Below are positions 9,790-19,569 of a stretch of 64,000 nucleotides of DNA, one piece after another; positions within the stretch are counted from its first letter, which is position 1; the number at the start of each line of letters is the position of its first letter. Position numbers and translations under genes: made by a program. The notes under the pieces were generated by a model, which worked only from the letters and a program-made list of their open reading frames with translations, ran no database searches and was not told where the DNA came from. Source of the stretch: Alcaligenaceae bacterium SAGV5. GTDB taxonomy: Bacteria; Pseudomonadota; Gammaproteobacteria; Burkholderiales; Burkholderiaceae_B. The stretch is taken from positions 1 to 64,000 of the forward strand of contig SPDP01000009.1 in the NCBI GenBank assembly GCA_009360345.1, written 5' to 3'.

Positions 9790-9908
9790 AACCCCGGGGA
9801 CTGGACACGGCTGCCGCCGGACACTGCCTTGCTGACAGTTTTGTCATTTCCCCGTCAGCGATTTGTTACCCGGCGATTCCTACAGTGATCTCACCAATGA
9901 GGTCGTCC

Positions 9909-11450
9909 ATGCCCACCTTCGAACTCCAGACCGCCAGACGCCGCGCGCGGGGACGCCGCCGTATCTGCGGCCCCTCTCTTTGGCCCGGCCTGGCGGCCGC
10001 CTGCCTCCTGGCCGGCTGCGCCGTGGGGCCGGACTATGTACGCCCGGCGGCACCGGATGGCGCCGCCAGCCAGGCCGCGTTCAAGGAAGACGGCGCCTGG
10101 CGTACGGCCATGCCCAGCGCGCCAGACCCCGATCAGCCCTGGTGGCGGGCCTACGGCGACAGCCGCCTCGACACGCTCATCGAGCAGGCCAACGCCGCGA
10201 ACCAGACATTGGCCCAGGCCCAGGCCCAGTACCGCGCGGCGCAGGCCCTGGTGCAGGGCGCGCAGGCCGCCTACTATCCCGTCGTCGGCGCGAGCGCTTC
10301 GGCACAGCGCGCGCGCACCGTCAGCGGCGGCCGCAGCACCCTGGCCGATGGCCATGCCTGGTCGATCAACGCGTCGTGGGAACCCGATTTCTGGGGCAGC
10401 GTGAGCCGCGGCGTGGAGTCCGCCGCCGACACCGCCCAGGCCAGCGCCGCCGACCTGGCCGCCGCGCGGCTGGCCGTGCAGGCCAGCGTAGTCAACGACT
10501 ATCTGCAATTACGCATCCTGGATCGCCAGCAGGCGCTCTATGCGCGCACCATCGAAGCCTACGGCAAGTCCCTGCAACTCGCGCAGGCCCAGTTCCGCGC
10601 GGGGGTGGCGACCCAGGCCGATGTCTCGCTCGCGGAAAGCACGCTGGCCGCCACCCAGGCGCAGGCCATCGACGTGGACCTCACGCGCCGCCAGCTCGAA
10701 CACGCCCTGGCCGTGCTGCTGGGCCGTACGCCCTCGGACTTCACCCTGGCCGCGAACGACCCGGCCGAGCTGCCCGCGCTGCCCGGCGTCCCCTCCGGAC
10801 TGCCCTCGCAATTACTGGAACGGCGCCCCGACATCGCGGGCGCGGAGCGCCGCGTGGCGGCCGCCAACGCCCAGATCGGCGTCGCACAGGCGGCGTTCTA
10901 TCCGAACCTGACGCTCAACGCCTCCGGCGGCAACACCGGGGTCGGACTCGGGCTGGCAAGCTGGACCGCCGCGCCGGGCAAGGTGTGGGCACTCGGGCTG
11001 GCGCTGGCCGGCAGCCTCTTCGACGGCGGCGCGCGCAGCGCCGGACTCGCCCGGGCACGGGCCAACTTCGACGTGGCCGCCGCCACCTACCGCCAGACCG
11101 TGCTGAACGGCTTCCAGGAAGTGGAGGACAACCTCGCGGCCGTCCACGCGTTGCGGCAGGAGTACGACGCCGATCGTCGCGCCTTCCTGGCCGCGCGCCG
11201 GGCCGAAAGCGTGACCTTGAGCCAATACCGCGCGGGCACCGCCACCTACACCAGCGTCATCACCGCCCAGGCGCTCGCGCTCACCAACGAGCGCAACTCG
11301 CTGCAGGCGCAGGGACGCGCCTTCGCGGCCAGCGTCGCGCTCGTGAAGGCACTGGGCGGCGGCTGGACCACCGGGCAACTGCCGGAGGACAGCGCCGCGA
11401 GCCGCCAGGAAATCGCCGCGGATTCGAAGGACATTCATCATGAAAATTGA
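9909..11450 (+). CDS. RND efflux outer-membrane factor lipoprotein (NodT/OprM family)
   Basis: TolC-type channel protein, 513 residues. The N-terminus carries a run of arginines, a hydrophobic stretch and a lipobox LLAGC (followed by AVGPDYVRP, the usual start of mature NodT-family proteins), so it is predicted to be an outer-membrane lipoprotein. Two homologous coiled-coil halves are seen (for example PWWRAYGDSRLDTLIEQAN early, and RRPDIAGAERRVAAANAQIG at mid-protein, a family hallmark). The ATG at 9909 was chosen because AGG lies at good distance; another in-frame ATG is at 9897. The last 11 bases overlap the adaptor gene. Confidence 0.93.
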   Translation: MPTFELQTARRRARGRRRICGPSLWPGLAAACLLAGCAVGPDYVRPAAPDGAASQAAFKEDGAWRTAMPSAPDPDQPWWRAYGDSRLDTLIEQANAANQTLAQAQAQYRAAQALVQGAQAAYYPVVGASASAQRARTVSGGRSTLADGHAWSINASWEPDFWGSVSRGVESAADTAQASAADLAAARLAVQASVVNDYLQLRILDRQQALYARTIEAYGKSLQLAQAQFRAGVATQADVSLAESTLAATQAQAIDVDLTRRQLEHALAVLLGRTPSDFTLAANDPAELPALPGVPSGLPSQLLERRPDIAGAERRVAAANAQIGVAQAAFYPNLTLNASGGNTGVGLGLASWTAAPGKVWALGLALAGSLFDGGARSAGLARARANFDVAAATYRQTVLNGFQEVEDNLAAVHALRQEYDADRRAFLAARRAESVTLSQYRAGTATYTSVITAQALALTNERNSLQAQGRAFAASVALVKALGGGWTTGQLPEDSAASRQEIAADSKDIHHEN

Positions 11451-12687
11451 CCAGGACCAGGGCCGCGAAACCGCGGCGCCGACGGCCGGACGCCCTCCCA
11501 AGACACGCGCCAAGGCCTGGGGCCTGACGGCGGTGGCTGCCGCCATCGCGCTGGCGTTCGCTTTCCCGCAATGGCAGGCCCGGTCCCAGGAACCACGGGC
11601 CGGCAGCACGCGCGCGCAGGCCGCCGCCAAAGTGCCGGTACACATGGCGCTGGTGCGGGAAATGGACATGCCGATCGCGGTGACCGGCATGGGCACGGTC
11701 GTCACCGTCGCCTCGGTGACGATACATACGCGCGTGGACGGCCAGCTCGACCGGGTAGAGTTCAAGGAAGGCCAGGACGTCAAGGCCGGGCAGGTCCTGG
11801 CCCGCCTGGACGCGCGCGCCTATGAAGCGCAGTTGCAGCAGGTCCAGGCGCAGCGCGCCAAGGACGAGGCCTTGCTGGCCAACGCCAGGGTGGACCTGCA
11901 GCGCTATACGGAACTGATCCGCGACGAAGCCACCACGCGCCAGACGCTGGAAACGCAGCAATCGCTGGTGCGCCAGCTCGAGGCGACGGTGCGCAACGAT
12001 GCCGCGCAGGAGAATCTCGCGCGCGTGAACCTGAGCTTCACCACCATCGCCTCGCCCATCTCCGGCCGGGTGGGCGCAAGGCTGGTGGATCCCGGCAACA
12101 TCGTCCACGCCAGCGACGCCGGCGGCCTGCTCGTGGTGAACCAGATCGATCCGATCGCGCTGCAATTCACCCTGCCCCAGGAACAATTCCAGGCGGTGAA
12201 CCGCGCCATCAACTCGGGCCGCCCGCTCCAGGTTCAGGCCCTGGACCCGGGCACGCGCGAGGTACTCGCCACGGGGGAACTCACCCTCCTGAACAACCAG
12301 ATCGATATCGCGACCGGGACCATTTCGCTGAAGGCGCGCTTTGCCAACCCGCAGCACAAGCTCTGGCCCGGACAATCCGCCAACGCGCGGCTGGTGCTGG
12401 GCACCGAACCGCATGCGCTGGTCGTTCCCAACGCCGTCGTGCAGCGCGGCCAGGACGGCCTGTTCGCCTACGTGGTGGACGAGCAAGGCAAGGCGCAGGT
12501 GCAGCCGATCGAGGTCCGCGGCACCGAGGGCGACCTGGCCGTGGTGACCAAGGGCCTGCGGGCGGGCCAGCGCGTCGTGTCCGACGGCCAGTACCGCCTG
12601 ACGCCCGGCGCCGACGTCGTGGAAGCCCGCCCCGAAGGCACTCCGCCCAAGGACAGCGCCGCCGCCCGCCAGGGGAGCGCCGCATGA
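11440..12687 (+). CDS. RND efflux periplasmic adaptor (MdtA-like membrane fusion protein)
   Basis: Protein of 415 residues with one N-terminal membrane segment (about 28-46). It has the biotinyl-lipoyl halves (VDGQLDRVEFKEGQDVKAGQ and later TTIASPISGRVGARLVDPG) around a long alpha-helical hairpin, then beta-barrel and membrane-proximal domains. The order and sequence are those of MdtA of the MdtABC pump. It overlaps the outer-membrane factor gene by 11 bp and the pump gene by 4 bp (ATGA), so the three are translationally coupled. Confidence 0.94.
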   Translation: MKIDQDQGRETAAPTAGRPPKTRAKAWGLTAVAAAIALAFAFPQWQARSQEPRAGSTRAQAAAKVPVHMALVREMDMPIAVTGMGTVVTVASVTIHTRVDGQLDRVEFKEGQDVKAGQVLARLDARAYEAQLQQVQAQRAKDEALLANARVDLQRYTELIRDEATTRQTLETQQSLVRQLEATVRNDAAQENLARVNLSFTTIASPISGRVGARLVDPGNIVHASDAGGLLVVNQIDPIALQFTLPQEQFQAVNRAINSGRPLQVQALDPGTREVLATGELTLLNNQIDIATGTISLKARFANPQHKLWPGQSANARLVLGTEPHALVVPNAVVQRGQDGLFAYVVDEQGKAQVQPIEVRGTEGDLAVVTKGLRAGQRVVSDGQYRLTPGADVVEARPEGTPPKDSAAARQGSAA

Positions 12688-15600
12688 ACATCTCGGAAAC
12701 CTTCATCCGGCGTCCCATCGGCACCACCCTGCTGGCGGTGGCGCTGCTGCTGGTCGGGATCGCGGCCTGGCCCCTGCTTCCTGTCGCGCCGCTGCCGCAG
12801 GTGGATTTCCCGACCATCCAGGTCACGGGCCGGCTGCCGGGCGCGAGCCCCGAAACCATGGCCTCGAACGTGGCGCAGCCCCTGGAGCGCCAGTTCTCGC
12901 TGATCCCGGGCCTGACGCAGATGACCTCGACCAGCTCGCTCGGCCTGTCGCAGATCACGCTGCAATTCGATCTGGCGCGCGACATCGACGGCGCGGCGCT
13001 GGACGTCCAGTCGGCCATCAACGCCGCCACGGGCCAGCTTCCCAAGACGCTGCCCACCCCTCCCACCTTCCGCAAGATCAACCCGGCCGATTCGCCGGTG
13101 CTGATCCTGGGCGTGCAATCCAAGGTGCTGCCACTCACCCAGGTGGATGACACGGCCGAGAACATCCTCGCCCAGCAGATCTCGCGGATCCAGGGCGTCG
13201 GCCTGGTGACCGTGTTCGGCCAGCAGAAACCGGCCGTGCGCATCCAGGCCGATCCCGCCAGGCTCAAGGCCCTCGGCCTGAGCCTGGAGGACATCCGCGG
13301 CGTGATCGCCAACACCACGGTCAGCGCGGCGACCGGCACCATAGACGGCGCGTCGCAGGCATTCAACGTCTACACGAACGACCAGCTCCTCAAGGCCGGT
13401 CCCTGGAACGACGTGGTACTGGCCTGGCGCAACGGCGCGCCGATCCGCGTGCGCGACATCGGCATCGCGGTCGACGGCCCCGAGAACGCCAAGGTATCCG
13501 CCTGGGCCTTCGCCGGCCCGGCGGCCGACCGGGGCAACGACATCGCCAATGGCCGCACCATCCTGCTGGCCATCACCAAGATGCCCGGGGCGAACGTGAT
13601 CGAGACGGTGGACCGCATCCAGGCCGCCATGCCCACCCTCACGGCAGGCATCCCGCCCAGCATCACCGTGAACACGCTGGTCGACCGCACGCAGACCATC
13701 CGGGCCTCGGTCAAGGACGTGGAGTTCACGCTGCTGCTCTCCATCGCCCTGGTCGTGGCCGTCATCTTCATGTTCCTGCGCAACGTGGCGGTCACCCTCA
13801 TCCCCAGCCTGACCGTACCGCTCGCGATCCTGGGGACGTCCGCCGTCATGTACGTGGTCGGCTACAGCCTGGACAATCTCTCCCTCATGGCGCTGACCAT
13901 CGCCGTGGGCTTCGTGGTGGACGATGCGATCGTGATGCTGGAGAACATCTACCGGCATATCGAGGACGGCATGCGGCCCTTGCAGGCCGCGCTGCAAGGG
14001 TCGCGAGAAATCGGCTTCACCATCATCTCGATCTCCGTCTCGCTCGTGGCGGTGTTCATTCCCCTGCTGCTCATGGGCGGCATCGTGGGCCGGCTGTTCC
14101 GCGAATTCGCGGTCACCGTGACCATCACGATCGCGGTCTCGGTGCTGGTTTCGCTCACGGTCACGCCCATGCTGTGCGCCAAGTTCCTGCACAACGAGGA
14201 CAAGGACGGCGAACCCGGCGCACCGCGCCACCCCCATCACGGCCGGCTCTACCTGTGGTTCGAGCGCGGCTTCGAGCTCATGCTGTCGGGCTACCGCCGC
14301 GGCCTGGAGGTGGTCCTGCGCCACCGCTTCATCACGCTGCTGAGCTTCATCGCCACGGTGACGGCGACGGTGATCCTCTACATCATGATACCCAAGGGCT
14401 TCTTTCCCCAGCAGGACACGGGCTTCATCTTCGGCTCGGCGGTTGCCGGCCAGGACACCTCGTCCGACGCCATGCACGACCGCATGCTCGCCATCGCCGA
14501 CATTGTCCGCCAGGACCCGGACGTCACGGCCTTCGGCATGCAGGCCGGCGCCAGCACATTCAACTCCGGCAACATGTTCATCGGCCTGAAGTCGGTCGAC
14601 GACGGCCGCGAGGCCACGGCCGACGAGGTGATCGCCCGGCTGCGGCCCAAGCTCGCGAGAGTGCCGGGCATCACCCTCTACATGCAGGCCGGACAGGACA
14701 TCAACGTGGGCGGGCGCATTTCGCGCGCGCAGTACCAGTACACGCTGACCGACACCGACCTGGAGGAGCTCAACGCCTGGACGCCGCGGATCGCCGCCCG
14801 GCTGCGCGACCTGCCCGGACTCGCCGACGTGACCTCGGACCAGCAGAACGCCGCGCCCACGGCGCTGGTCACCATAGACCGCGAACGCGCATCGAGCTAC
14901 GGCATCACGCCCGCGCTGGTGGACGCGACCATCAACGATGCCGTCGGCCAGCGGCAGGTCGCGCAGTACTTCACCCAGCTCAACAGCTATTTCGTCGTGC
15001 TCGAGGTCACCCCCGCCCTGCAGAAGGATCCGCAGCTTTTCGACAAGCTCTATCTCACTTCGCCCATCACCGGCCAGCAAGTCCCGCTGTCCACTTTCGT
15101 GAAGGTCGACACCACGCACACGGGCTACCTCGCGGTGAACCACCAGGGCCAGTTTCCCGCGGCGACGATCTCGTTCAACCTGCAACCCGGCCATTCGCTA
15201 GGCCAGGCCGTCGACGCGATCCAGCAGGCGCAGGCCGACATGGGCGTACCGCCCACGCTGCACGGCAATTTCCAGGGCACGGCGCAGGCGTTCGGCGACT
15301 CGCTGCGCACCCAGCCCTACCTGATCGCCGCCGCGCTGATCGCCGTCTACATCGTGCTGGGCCTGCTCTATGAAAGCTACATCCATCCGCTCACCATCCT
15401 GTCGACACTGCCCTCGGCCGGCGTGGGCGCCCTGCTGGCGCTCATGGCGGGCGGCTACGACCTGAGCGTGATCGCCCTCATCGGCATCATCCTGCTGATC
15501 GGGATCGTCAAGAAGAACGGCATCATGATGGTGGACTTCGCCCTGCATGCCGAGCGCGACAAGGGGCTGTCGCCGCGCGACGCGATCTTCGAGGCCTGCC

Positions 15601-15887
15601 TGCTGCGGTTCCGGCCCATCATGATGACGACCATGTGCGCGCTCCTGAGCGGCCTGCCGCTCATGCTGGGCCACGGCGCCGGTTCCGAGCTGCGCCGCCC
15701 GCTGGGCTACGCCATGGTCGGCGGTCTCCTGCTCTCGCAGGTACTGACGCTGTTCACCACCCCCATCATCTATCTTTACCTGGACGATGCGCATTACTGG
15801 TTCGAGCGCAGGAAGGCTGCTTGGAAAGCACGCCGCAGCCGGCCCGTGACAACGCCACCCGCGCCCACTACGATAGGTGAACCATGA
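12684..15887 (+). CDS. RND multidrug efflux pump (MdtB/MdtC-like, HAE1 family)
   Basis: Inner-membrane drug/proton antiporter, 1,067 residues, the normal size. It begins NISETFIRRPIGTTLLAVAL with the first membrane helix. Transmembrane helix 4 has the proton-relay pair (VGFVVDDAIVMLENIY, Asp413 and Asp414). The second half repeats the layout (IGIILLIGIVKKNGIMMVDF). Only one pump gene is present, whereas E. coli MdtABC uses two. It overlaps the response-regulator gene by 4 bp, so pump and two-component system form one transcript. The substrate is unknown. Confidence 0.94.
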   Translation: MNISETFIRRPIGTTLLAVALLLVGIAAWPLLPVAPLPQVDFPTIQVTGRLPGASPETMASNVAQPLERQFSLIPGLTQMTSTSSLGLSQITLQFDLARDIDGAALDVQSAINAATGQLPKTLPTPPTFRKINPADSPVLILGVQSKVLPLTQVDDTAENILAQQISRIQGVGLVTVFGQQKPAVRIQADPARLKALGLSLEDIRGVIANTTVSAATGTIDGASQAFNVYTNDQLLKAGPWNDVVLAWRNGAPIRVRDIGIAVDGPENAKVSAWAFAGPAADRGNDIANGRTILLAITKMPGANVIETVDRIQAAMPTLTAGIPPSITVNTLVDRTQTIRASVKDVEFTLLLSIALVVAVIFMFLRNVAVTLIPSLTVPLAILGTSAVMYVVGYSLDNLSLMALTIAVGFVVDDAIVMLENIYRHIEDGMRPLQAALQGSREIGFTIISISVSLVAVFIPLLLMGGIVGRLFREFAVTVTITIAVSVLVSLTVTPMLCAKFLHNEDKDGEPGAPRHPHHGRLYLWFERGFELMLSGYRRGLEVVLRHRFITLLSFIATVTATVILYIMIPKGFFPQQDTGFIFGSAVAGQDTSSDAMHDRMLAIADIVRQDPDVTAFGMQAGASTFNSGNMFIGLKSVDDGREATADEVIARLRPKLARVPGITLYMQAGQDINVGGRISRAQYQYTLTDTDLEELNAWTPRIAARLRDLPGLADVTSDQQNAAPTALVTIDRERASSYGITPALVDATINDAVGQRQVAQYFTQLNSYFVVLEVTPALQKDPQLFDKLYLTSPITGQQVPLSTFVKVDTTHTGYLAVNHQGQFPAATISFNLQPGHSLGQAVDAIQQAQADMGVPPTLHGNFQGTAQAFGDSLRTQPYLIAAALIAVYIVLGLLYESYIHPLTILSTLPSAGVGALLALMAGGYDLSVIALIGIILLIGIVKKNGIMMVDFALHAERDKGLSPRDAIFEACLLRFRPIMMTTMCALLSGLPLMLGHGAGSELRRPLGYAMVGGLLLSQVLTLFTTPIIYLYLDDAHYWFERRKAAWKARRSRPVTTPPAPTTIGEP

Positions 15888-16561
15888 AAGTGCTGATCAT
15901 CGAAGACGAGCGCAAGATCGCCGACTACCTGTGCCAGGGCCTGACCGAGCAGGGCTGGACGGTGGACGTCGCGCACGACGGCATCGACGGCCAGCACCTG
16001 GCCGTGCACTACGACTTCGACGTGATCGTGCTCGACGTCATGCTTCCGGGCCTGAACGGCTTCGACATCCTGCGCTCGCTGCGCGCCGTGAAAGGCACGC
16101 CGGTGATCATGCTGACCGCGCGCGACGGGGTCGAAGACCGCGTGCGCGGCCTGCGCGAAGGCGCGGACGACTATCTGGTCAAGCCCTTTTCCTTCATCGA
16201 GCTGCAGGCGCGCCTGCAGGCGCTCACCCGGCGCGGGCGCGCGCAGGAGCAGACGCTGCTGCGCGTGGGAGACCTCGCCATCGACCTGATCCGGCGCAAG
16301 GTCACGCGCGCGGGGCAGCGCATCGACCTCACGGCCAAGGAATTCGCGCTGCTGGAGCTGCTCGCGCGCCGGCAGGGCGAGATCCTGTCCAAGACCGCCA
16401 TCGCCGAACTGGTATGGGACATGAACTTCGACAGCAACACCAATGTCGTCGAAGTGGCCGTCAAGCGCCTGCGCGCCAAGGTGGATCTTCCCTTCGGCAC
16501 CCCGCTCCTGCACACCATCCGCGGCATGGGCTACACGCTGGAGGAACGCGATGCCAGCTGA
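15884..16561 (+). CDS. OmpR-family response regulator (CusR/IrlR-like)
   Basis: Protein of 225 residues. The receiver domain has acidic residues IIEDE at 5-9, the phosphoacceptor Asp51 in VIVLDVMLPG, and the conserved Lys in DDYLVKPF. A winged-helix DNA-binding domain follows, ending in NTNVVEVAVKRLRAKVD and HTIRGMGYTL. The class is the heavy-metal/efflux regulator group. It probably controls the efflux operon in which it lies. It overlaps the kinase gene by 11 bp. Confidence 0.95.
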   Translation: MKVLIIEDERKIADYLCQGLTEQGWTVDVAHDGIDGQHLAVHYDFDVIVLDVMLPGLNGFDILRSLRAVKGTPVIMLTARDGVEDRVRGLREGADDYLVKPFSFIELQARLQALTRRGRAQEQTLLRVGDLAIDLIRRKVTRAGQRIDLTAKEFALLELLARRQGEILSKTAIAELVWDMNFDSNTNVVEVAVKRLRAKVDLPFGTPLLHTIRGMGYTLEERDAS

Positions 16562-17976
16562 CGGCGAACCGGCGCCCACGCGATCCGCTCCGGACAAGGC
16601 ATCCCGCTCGTGGTCGATCTCCGCGCGCCTCGCGCTGATGTTCGCCGTCACCGCGGTGGCCATCTTCACGCTGATGGGCGCGGCGCTCTACCGGGTGCTC
16701 GACCGCGAGCTGGACCACTACCAGCGCGAACAGATGCAAGGGCGGCTTGCCGACCTGCGCTACCTGCTGGAACATGGCCGCTCGCCCCAGTTGGCCAGCC
16801 GGGCGGCGGCCAAGATGGAAGACATGGAGCGCGGCGATCCCCATACCCGCTACTGGCTCTGGAGCGACGACCCCAGGTACCGCTACGGCGACGGCGCCGA
16901 ACGCCTGGCCCGGGAGGTCGATCCCGACGGCCGCATCCGCGTGGTGCCCGACGCGGCCGGCCAGGAGAGCTTCGCCGTGCTGGGCGCGCAGTTGCCCGCG
17001 AACGACGTGCGGCCCGCGGTGCAACTGATGATAGGCATGGACGCGGGCGCCATCGCCGGCACGCTGCTCAACTTCCGCACCGCGCTGATGGCCTTGACGC
17101 CGGCCGCCGCGCTGCTCGTGGCGGCGCTGGGCTACTGGATCGCGGTGATCGGCCTGAAACCGCTCAAGCAACTCTCGGCCGAAGCGCAGCGTATCGGCCG
17201 CAACCGGGGCGGCGAACGCCTGCGGCTGCCCGTCCTGCCCGCTGAACTGCTCGATCTGGCCGCCTCGTTCAACGCCGCGCTCGACCGCCTCAATACCGCG
17301 TACCAGCAGCTGGAAACCTTCAATGCCGACGTGGCCCACGAACTGCGCACGCCCGTGGCCAACATGATCGGCCAGACGCAGGTGGTGCTCTCGCGCAGCC
17401 GCGGCGTCGCCGAGCTGCGCGAGGTGTTGCAGTCGAATCTCGAAGAACTGGAGCGCCTGCGCGGCATCGTGGCGGACATGCTCTTCCTGGCCCGCGCGGA
17501 ACAAGGCGAACGCGCGCACGACCTCGTGGCGGTGTCGCTGGCCGGAGAAATGGGCAAGATCATCGACTTCTTCGACATGGTGCTGGACGATGCCGGCATG
17601 CGGGTACAAGTCCACGGCGACGCGCAGGTGCGCGTCCAGACGCCGCTGCTGCGCCGGGCGCTCAGCAACCTGCTGCAGAATGCCATCCAGCATTCCCTGG
17701 GCAGCAAGCTGATCTCCGTCCGGATCGGCCTGCGCGACGGCATGACGGCGGAACTGGCGATCTCCAATGCCAGTGATCCGATTTCACCCGAGCAGCTGCG
17801 GCACCTGTTCGACCGCTTCTACCGCGTGGACGACGCCCGCCACAACAGCGGCGAGAGCCACGGCCTGGGGCTGGCCATCGTCAAGGCCATCGCCGCCATG
17901 CATGCCGGCGACGTGCTCGTGAGCCAGGCCAACGGGCTGGTGACCATCGCCATCCGCCTGCCGGCGGCGATGGCCG
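16551..17976 (+). CDS. Sensor histidine kinase, native stop codon lost
   Basis: Partner of the preceding regulator. Two membrane helices (about residues 26-50 and 178-203) flank a periplasmic sensor region. HAMP is followed by the dimerisation helix with phosphoacceptor His263 (ADVAHELRTPVANMIGQTQ), then an ATPase domain with N-box (NLLQNAIQHS), F-box and GLGLAIVKAIAAMHAG. The recognisable protein ends at IAIRLPAA near 17970, where family members normally stop within a few residues. Here the frame instead stays open to 18578, antisense to the cupin gene, right after a C7 tract (17978-17984). I give only the native part. The kinase core appears complete. Confidence 0.85.
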
Positions 17977-17994
17977 GCCCCCCCGGCTCCGGCC

Positions 17995-18090
17995 GAACTC
18001 ATCACCCACACCCTGCCCCTCGAACGCATCAACGAGGGATTCGACCTCATGAAGAGCGGCGAGTCCATACGATCGGTCGTGCTGTACTGA
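17995..18090 (+). pseudogene. 3' end of a class III zinc alcohol dehydrogenase
   Basis: Codons 17995-18090 read ELITHTLPLERINEGFDLMK followed by SGESIRSVVLY and a TGA. This is the C-terminus of S-(hydroxymethyl)glutathione dehydrogenase-type (AdhC/FrmA) enzymes. The frame is +1 relative to the kinase. The other ~340 residues are missing, so this is a 32-residue scar joined to the kinase gene around 17978-17994. Confidence 0.8.
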
Positions 18091-18119
18091 CCACGGCGGC
18101 CGCGCCCCGCGCGGCCGAT

Positions 18120-18512
18120 TCAGCGCGGCCCGGTCGGGGTCGTGACGACCAGGAAGACCAGGTTCGCCAGCCCGGTGTTGTGCAGCGCGTGGGGCACGCC
18201 GGGCGGAATGAGGACGAAGCTGCCCGCGCGCACGACCTGCCGTTCCTGTCCCAACTCCAGCAGCCCCTCGCCATCGACGAAGTAATAGATCTGCTCTTTC
18301 TCGTCGTGCACGTGGCTTTGCACATAGGCCATGGGCTCGTAGCTCGACAGCCGCAGGTCCAGGTAGCGGGCACCCGGCGTCTGCGCGCTGACCAGGATCT
18401 TGGACAACGCGCCGCCGAAATGGCCGGGCGATTGCTCCCACAGGAACTCCGCCAGCTCGCGGACACGGGCTTCGGCGGCCGGCGCCCATGCCGCAGAGGG
18501 CGCGGCGCTCAT
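18120..18512 (-). CDS. Cupin-domain protein
   Basis: Small single-domain cupin of 130 residues. It has the metal-binding motifs SHVHDEKEQIYYFVDGEG and PPGVPHALHNTG in the usual spacing and is probably cytoplasmic. The start codon overlaps the stop of the upstream TctC gene (ATGA at 18509-18512), so it is the last gene of an operon with TctC, the isomerase-like enzyme and the flavin oxidoreductase. Such cupins often act as isomerases, dioxygenases or ligand-binding accessories; the substrate is not evident. Confidence 0.88.
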   Translation of the reverse strand: MSAAPSAAWAPAAEARVRELAEFLWEQSPGHFGGALSKILVSAQTPGARYLDLRLSSYEPMAYVQSHVHDEKEQIYYFVDGEGLLELGQERQVVRAGSFVLIPPGVPHALHNTGLANLVFLVVTTPTGPR

Positions 18513-19492
18513 TCGACCTTGTCCAGTTTCACCTTCTTGGCCAGCGTCACCCACCGGTCGCTCTCTTCGCCGAAGTAATCCCTGAGCGCCTCGGGTGGAC
18601 CGCCCCGCGCCTCCAGCCCCAGCCCGTTCAGCTTGCCGATCAGTTCCGGGTTCCGCAGCGCCTTGACGGTCGCGGCATTGACCCGATCGACGATCGCGCG
18701 CGGCGTGCGGGCGGGCGCGAAAATGCCTATCCACTCCTGGATGCTGAAGCCGGGCAGCCCCCCGGCCTCCGCCACCGTGGGCACGTCCGGCAGCGCGGGA
18801 TTGCGCGTGGCGCCGCTGACGGCCAGCGCGCGCAGCTTGCCGCTGGTGATGAAGGGATACGCGGTGGGCAACACCGCGAATACGAACGACACCTGGCCGC
18901 CCACCAGGTCCGCCATGACCGCGCCGCCCCCCTTGTAGGGAATGTGCTGGGCCTCGATGCCGGCCGCGCTCTTGAACACTTCGGTGGTCAGGTGGTTGCC
19001 GCTGCCGTAGCCGGCCGACCCGTAGTCCAGTCCCCCTGGCCGCGACTTCGCCAGCGCGATGAACTCCTTCAGGTTCCTGGCCGGCAGCGAGGTCGGAACC
19101 ACCAGCACCGTGGGCACGGTGGCCAGCAGGCTGACCGGCGCGAGATCCTTGCGCGCGTCGAACGGCAGCTTCTTGAACAATACGGGATTGGCCGCCAGCG
19201 CGGTCGATGTCAGCAACAGCGTGTAGCCGTCCGGCTCCGCCCGCGCGACCGCCTCGGACCCCGGGATCGAAGCGCCGCCGCTGCGGTTCTCGATCACCAG
19301 TTGCTGGCCCAGCGCCTCGGAAACGTAGGGCGCGACGAGCCGTGCGGTGATGTCGGTGACGCCGCCGGTGCTATAGGGAACGACGAGCCTGATCGGCTGG
19401 GTGGGATAGCCTTGCGCGCCGGCCCCCCCTGCCGCGAATACCAGCATACCCGCGAAGACGGTCGCGGCCGATTGCCTGATGCCTCTCTTCAT
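18509..19492 (-). CDS. Tripartite tricarboxylate transporter substrate-binding protein (TctC/Bug family)
   Basis: Periplasmic solute-binding protein, 327 residues. The signal peptide begins MKRGIRQSAATVFAG and is cut after GAGA. The mature part has the Bug signatures YPTQPIRLVVPYSTGGVTD, VIENRSGG and HIPYKGGG. No TctA/TctB membrane genes are nearby, as is usual for orphan Bug proteins. It is placed between the isomerase-like gene and the cupin, so its ligand is probably the substrate of that pathway (a small carboxylate). Confidence 0.92.
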   Translation of the reverse strand: MKRGIRQSAATVFAGMLVFAAGGAGAQGYPTQPIRLVVPYSTGGVTDITARLVAPYVSEALGQQLVIENRSGGASIPGSEAVARAEPDGYTLLLTSTALAANPVLFKKLPFDARKDLAPVSLLATVPTVLVVPTSLPARNLKEFIALAKSRPGGLDYGSAGYGSGNHLTTEVFKSAAGIEAQHIPYKGGGAVMADLVGGQVSFVFAVLPTAYPFITSGKLRALAVSGATRNPALPDVPTVAEAGGLPGFSIQEWIGIFAPARTPRAIVDRVNAATVKALRNPELIGKLNGLGLEARGGPPEALRDYFGEESDRWVTLAKKVKLDKVE

Positions 19493-19569
19493 GATGCCCT
19501 CCTGGTGGTCCGCGTCGGCGTCGGGCGCGATCGCGGCTGTCTCGATGGTTTTTTTCGTGTCGCCGGTTT

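Noticed and set aside
17977..18578. C-terminal 200-residue extension of the histidine kinase
   Set aside because: The frame runs antisense through the cupin gene and into the end of tctC, and has no kinase or other domain; it exists only because the native stop was lost.
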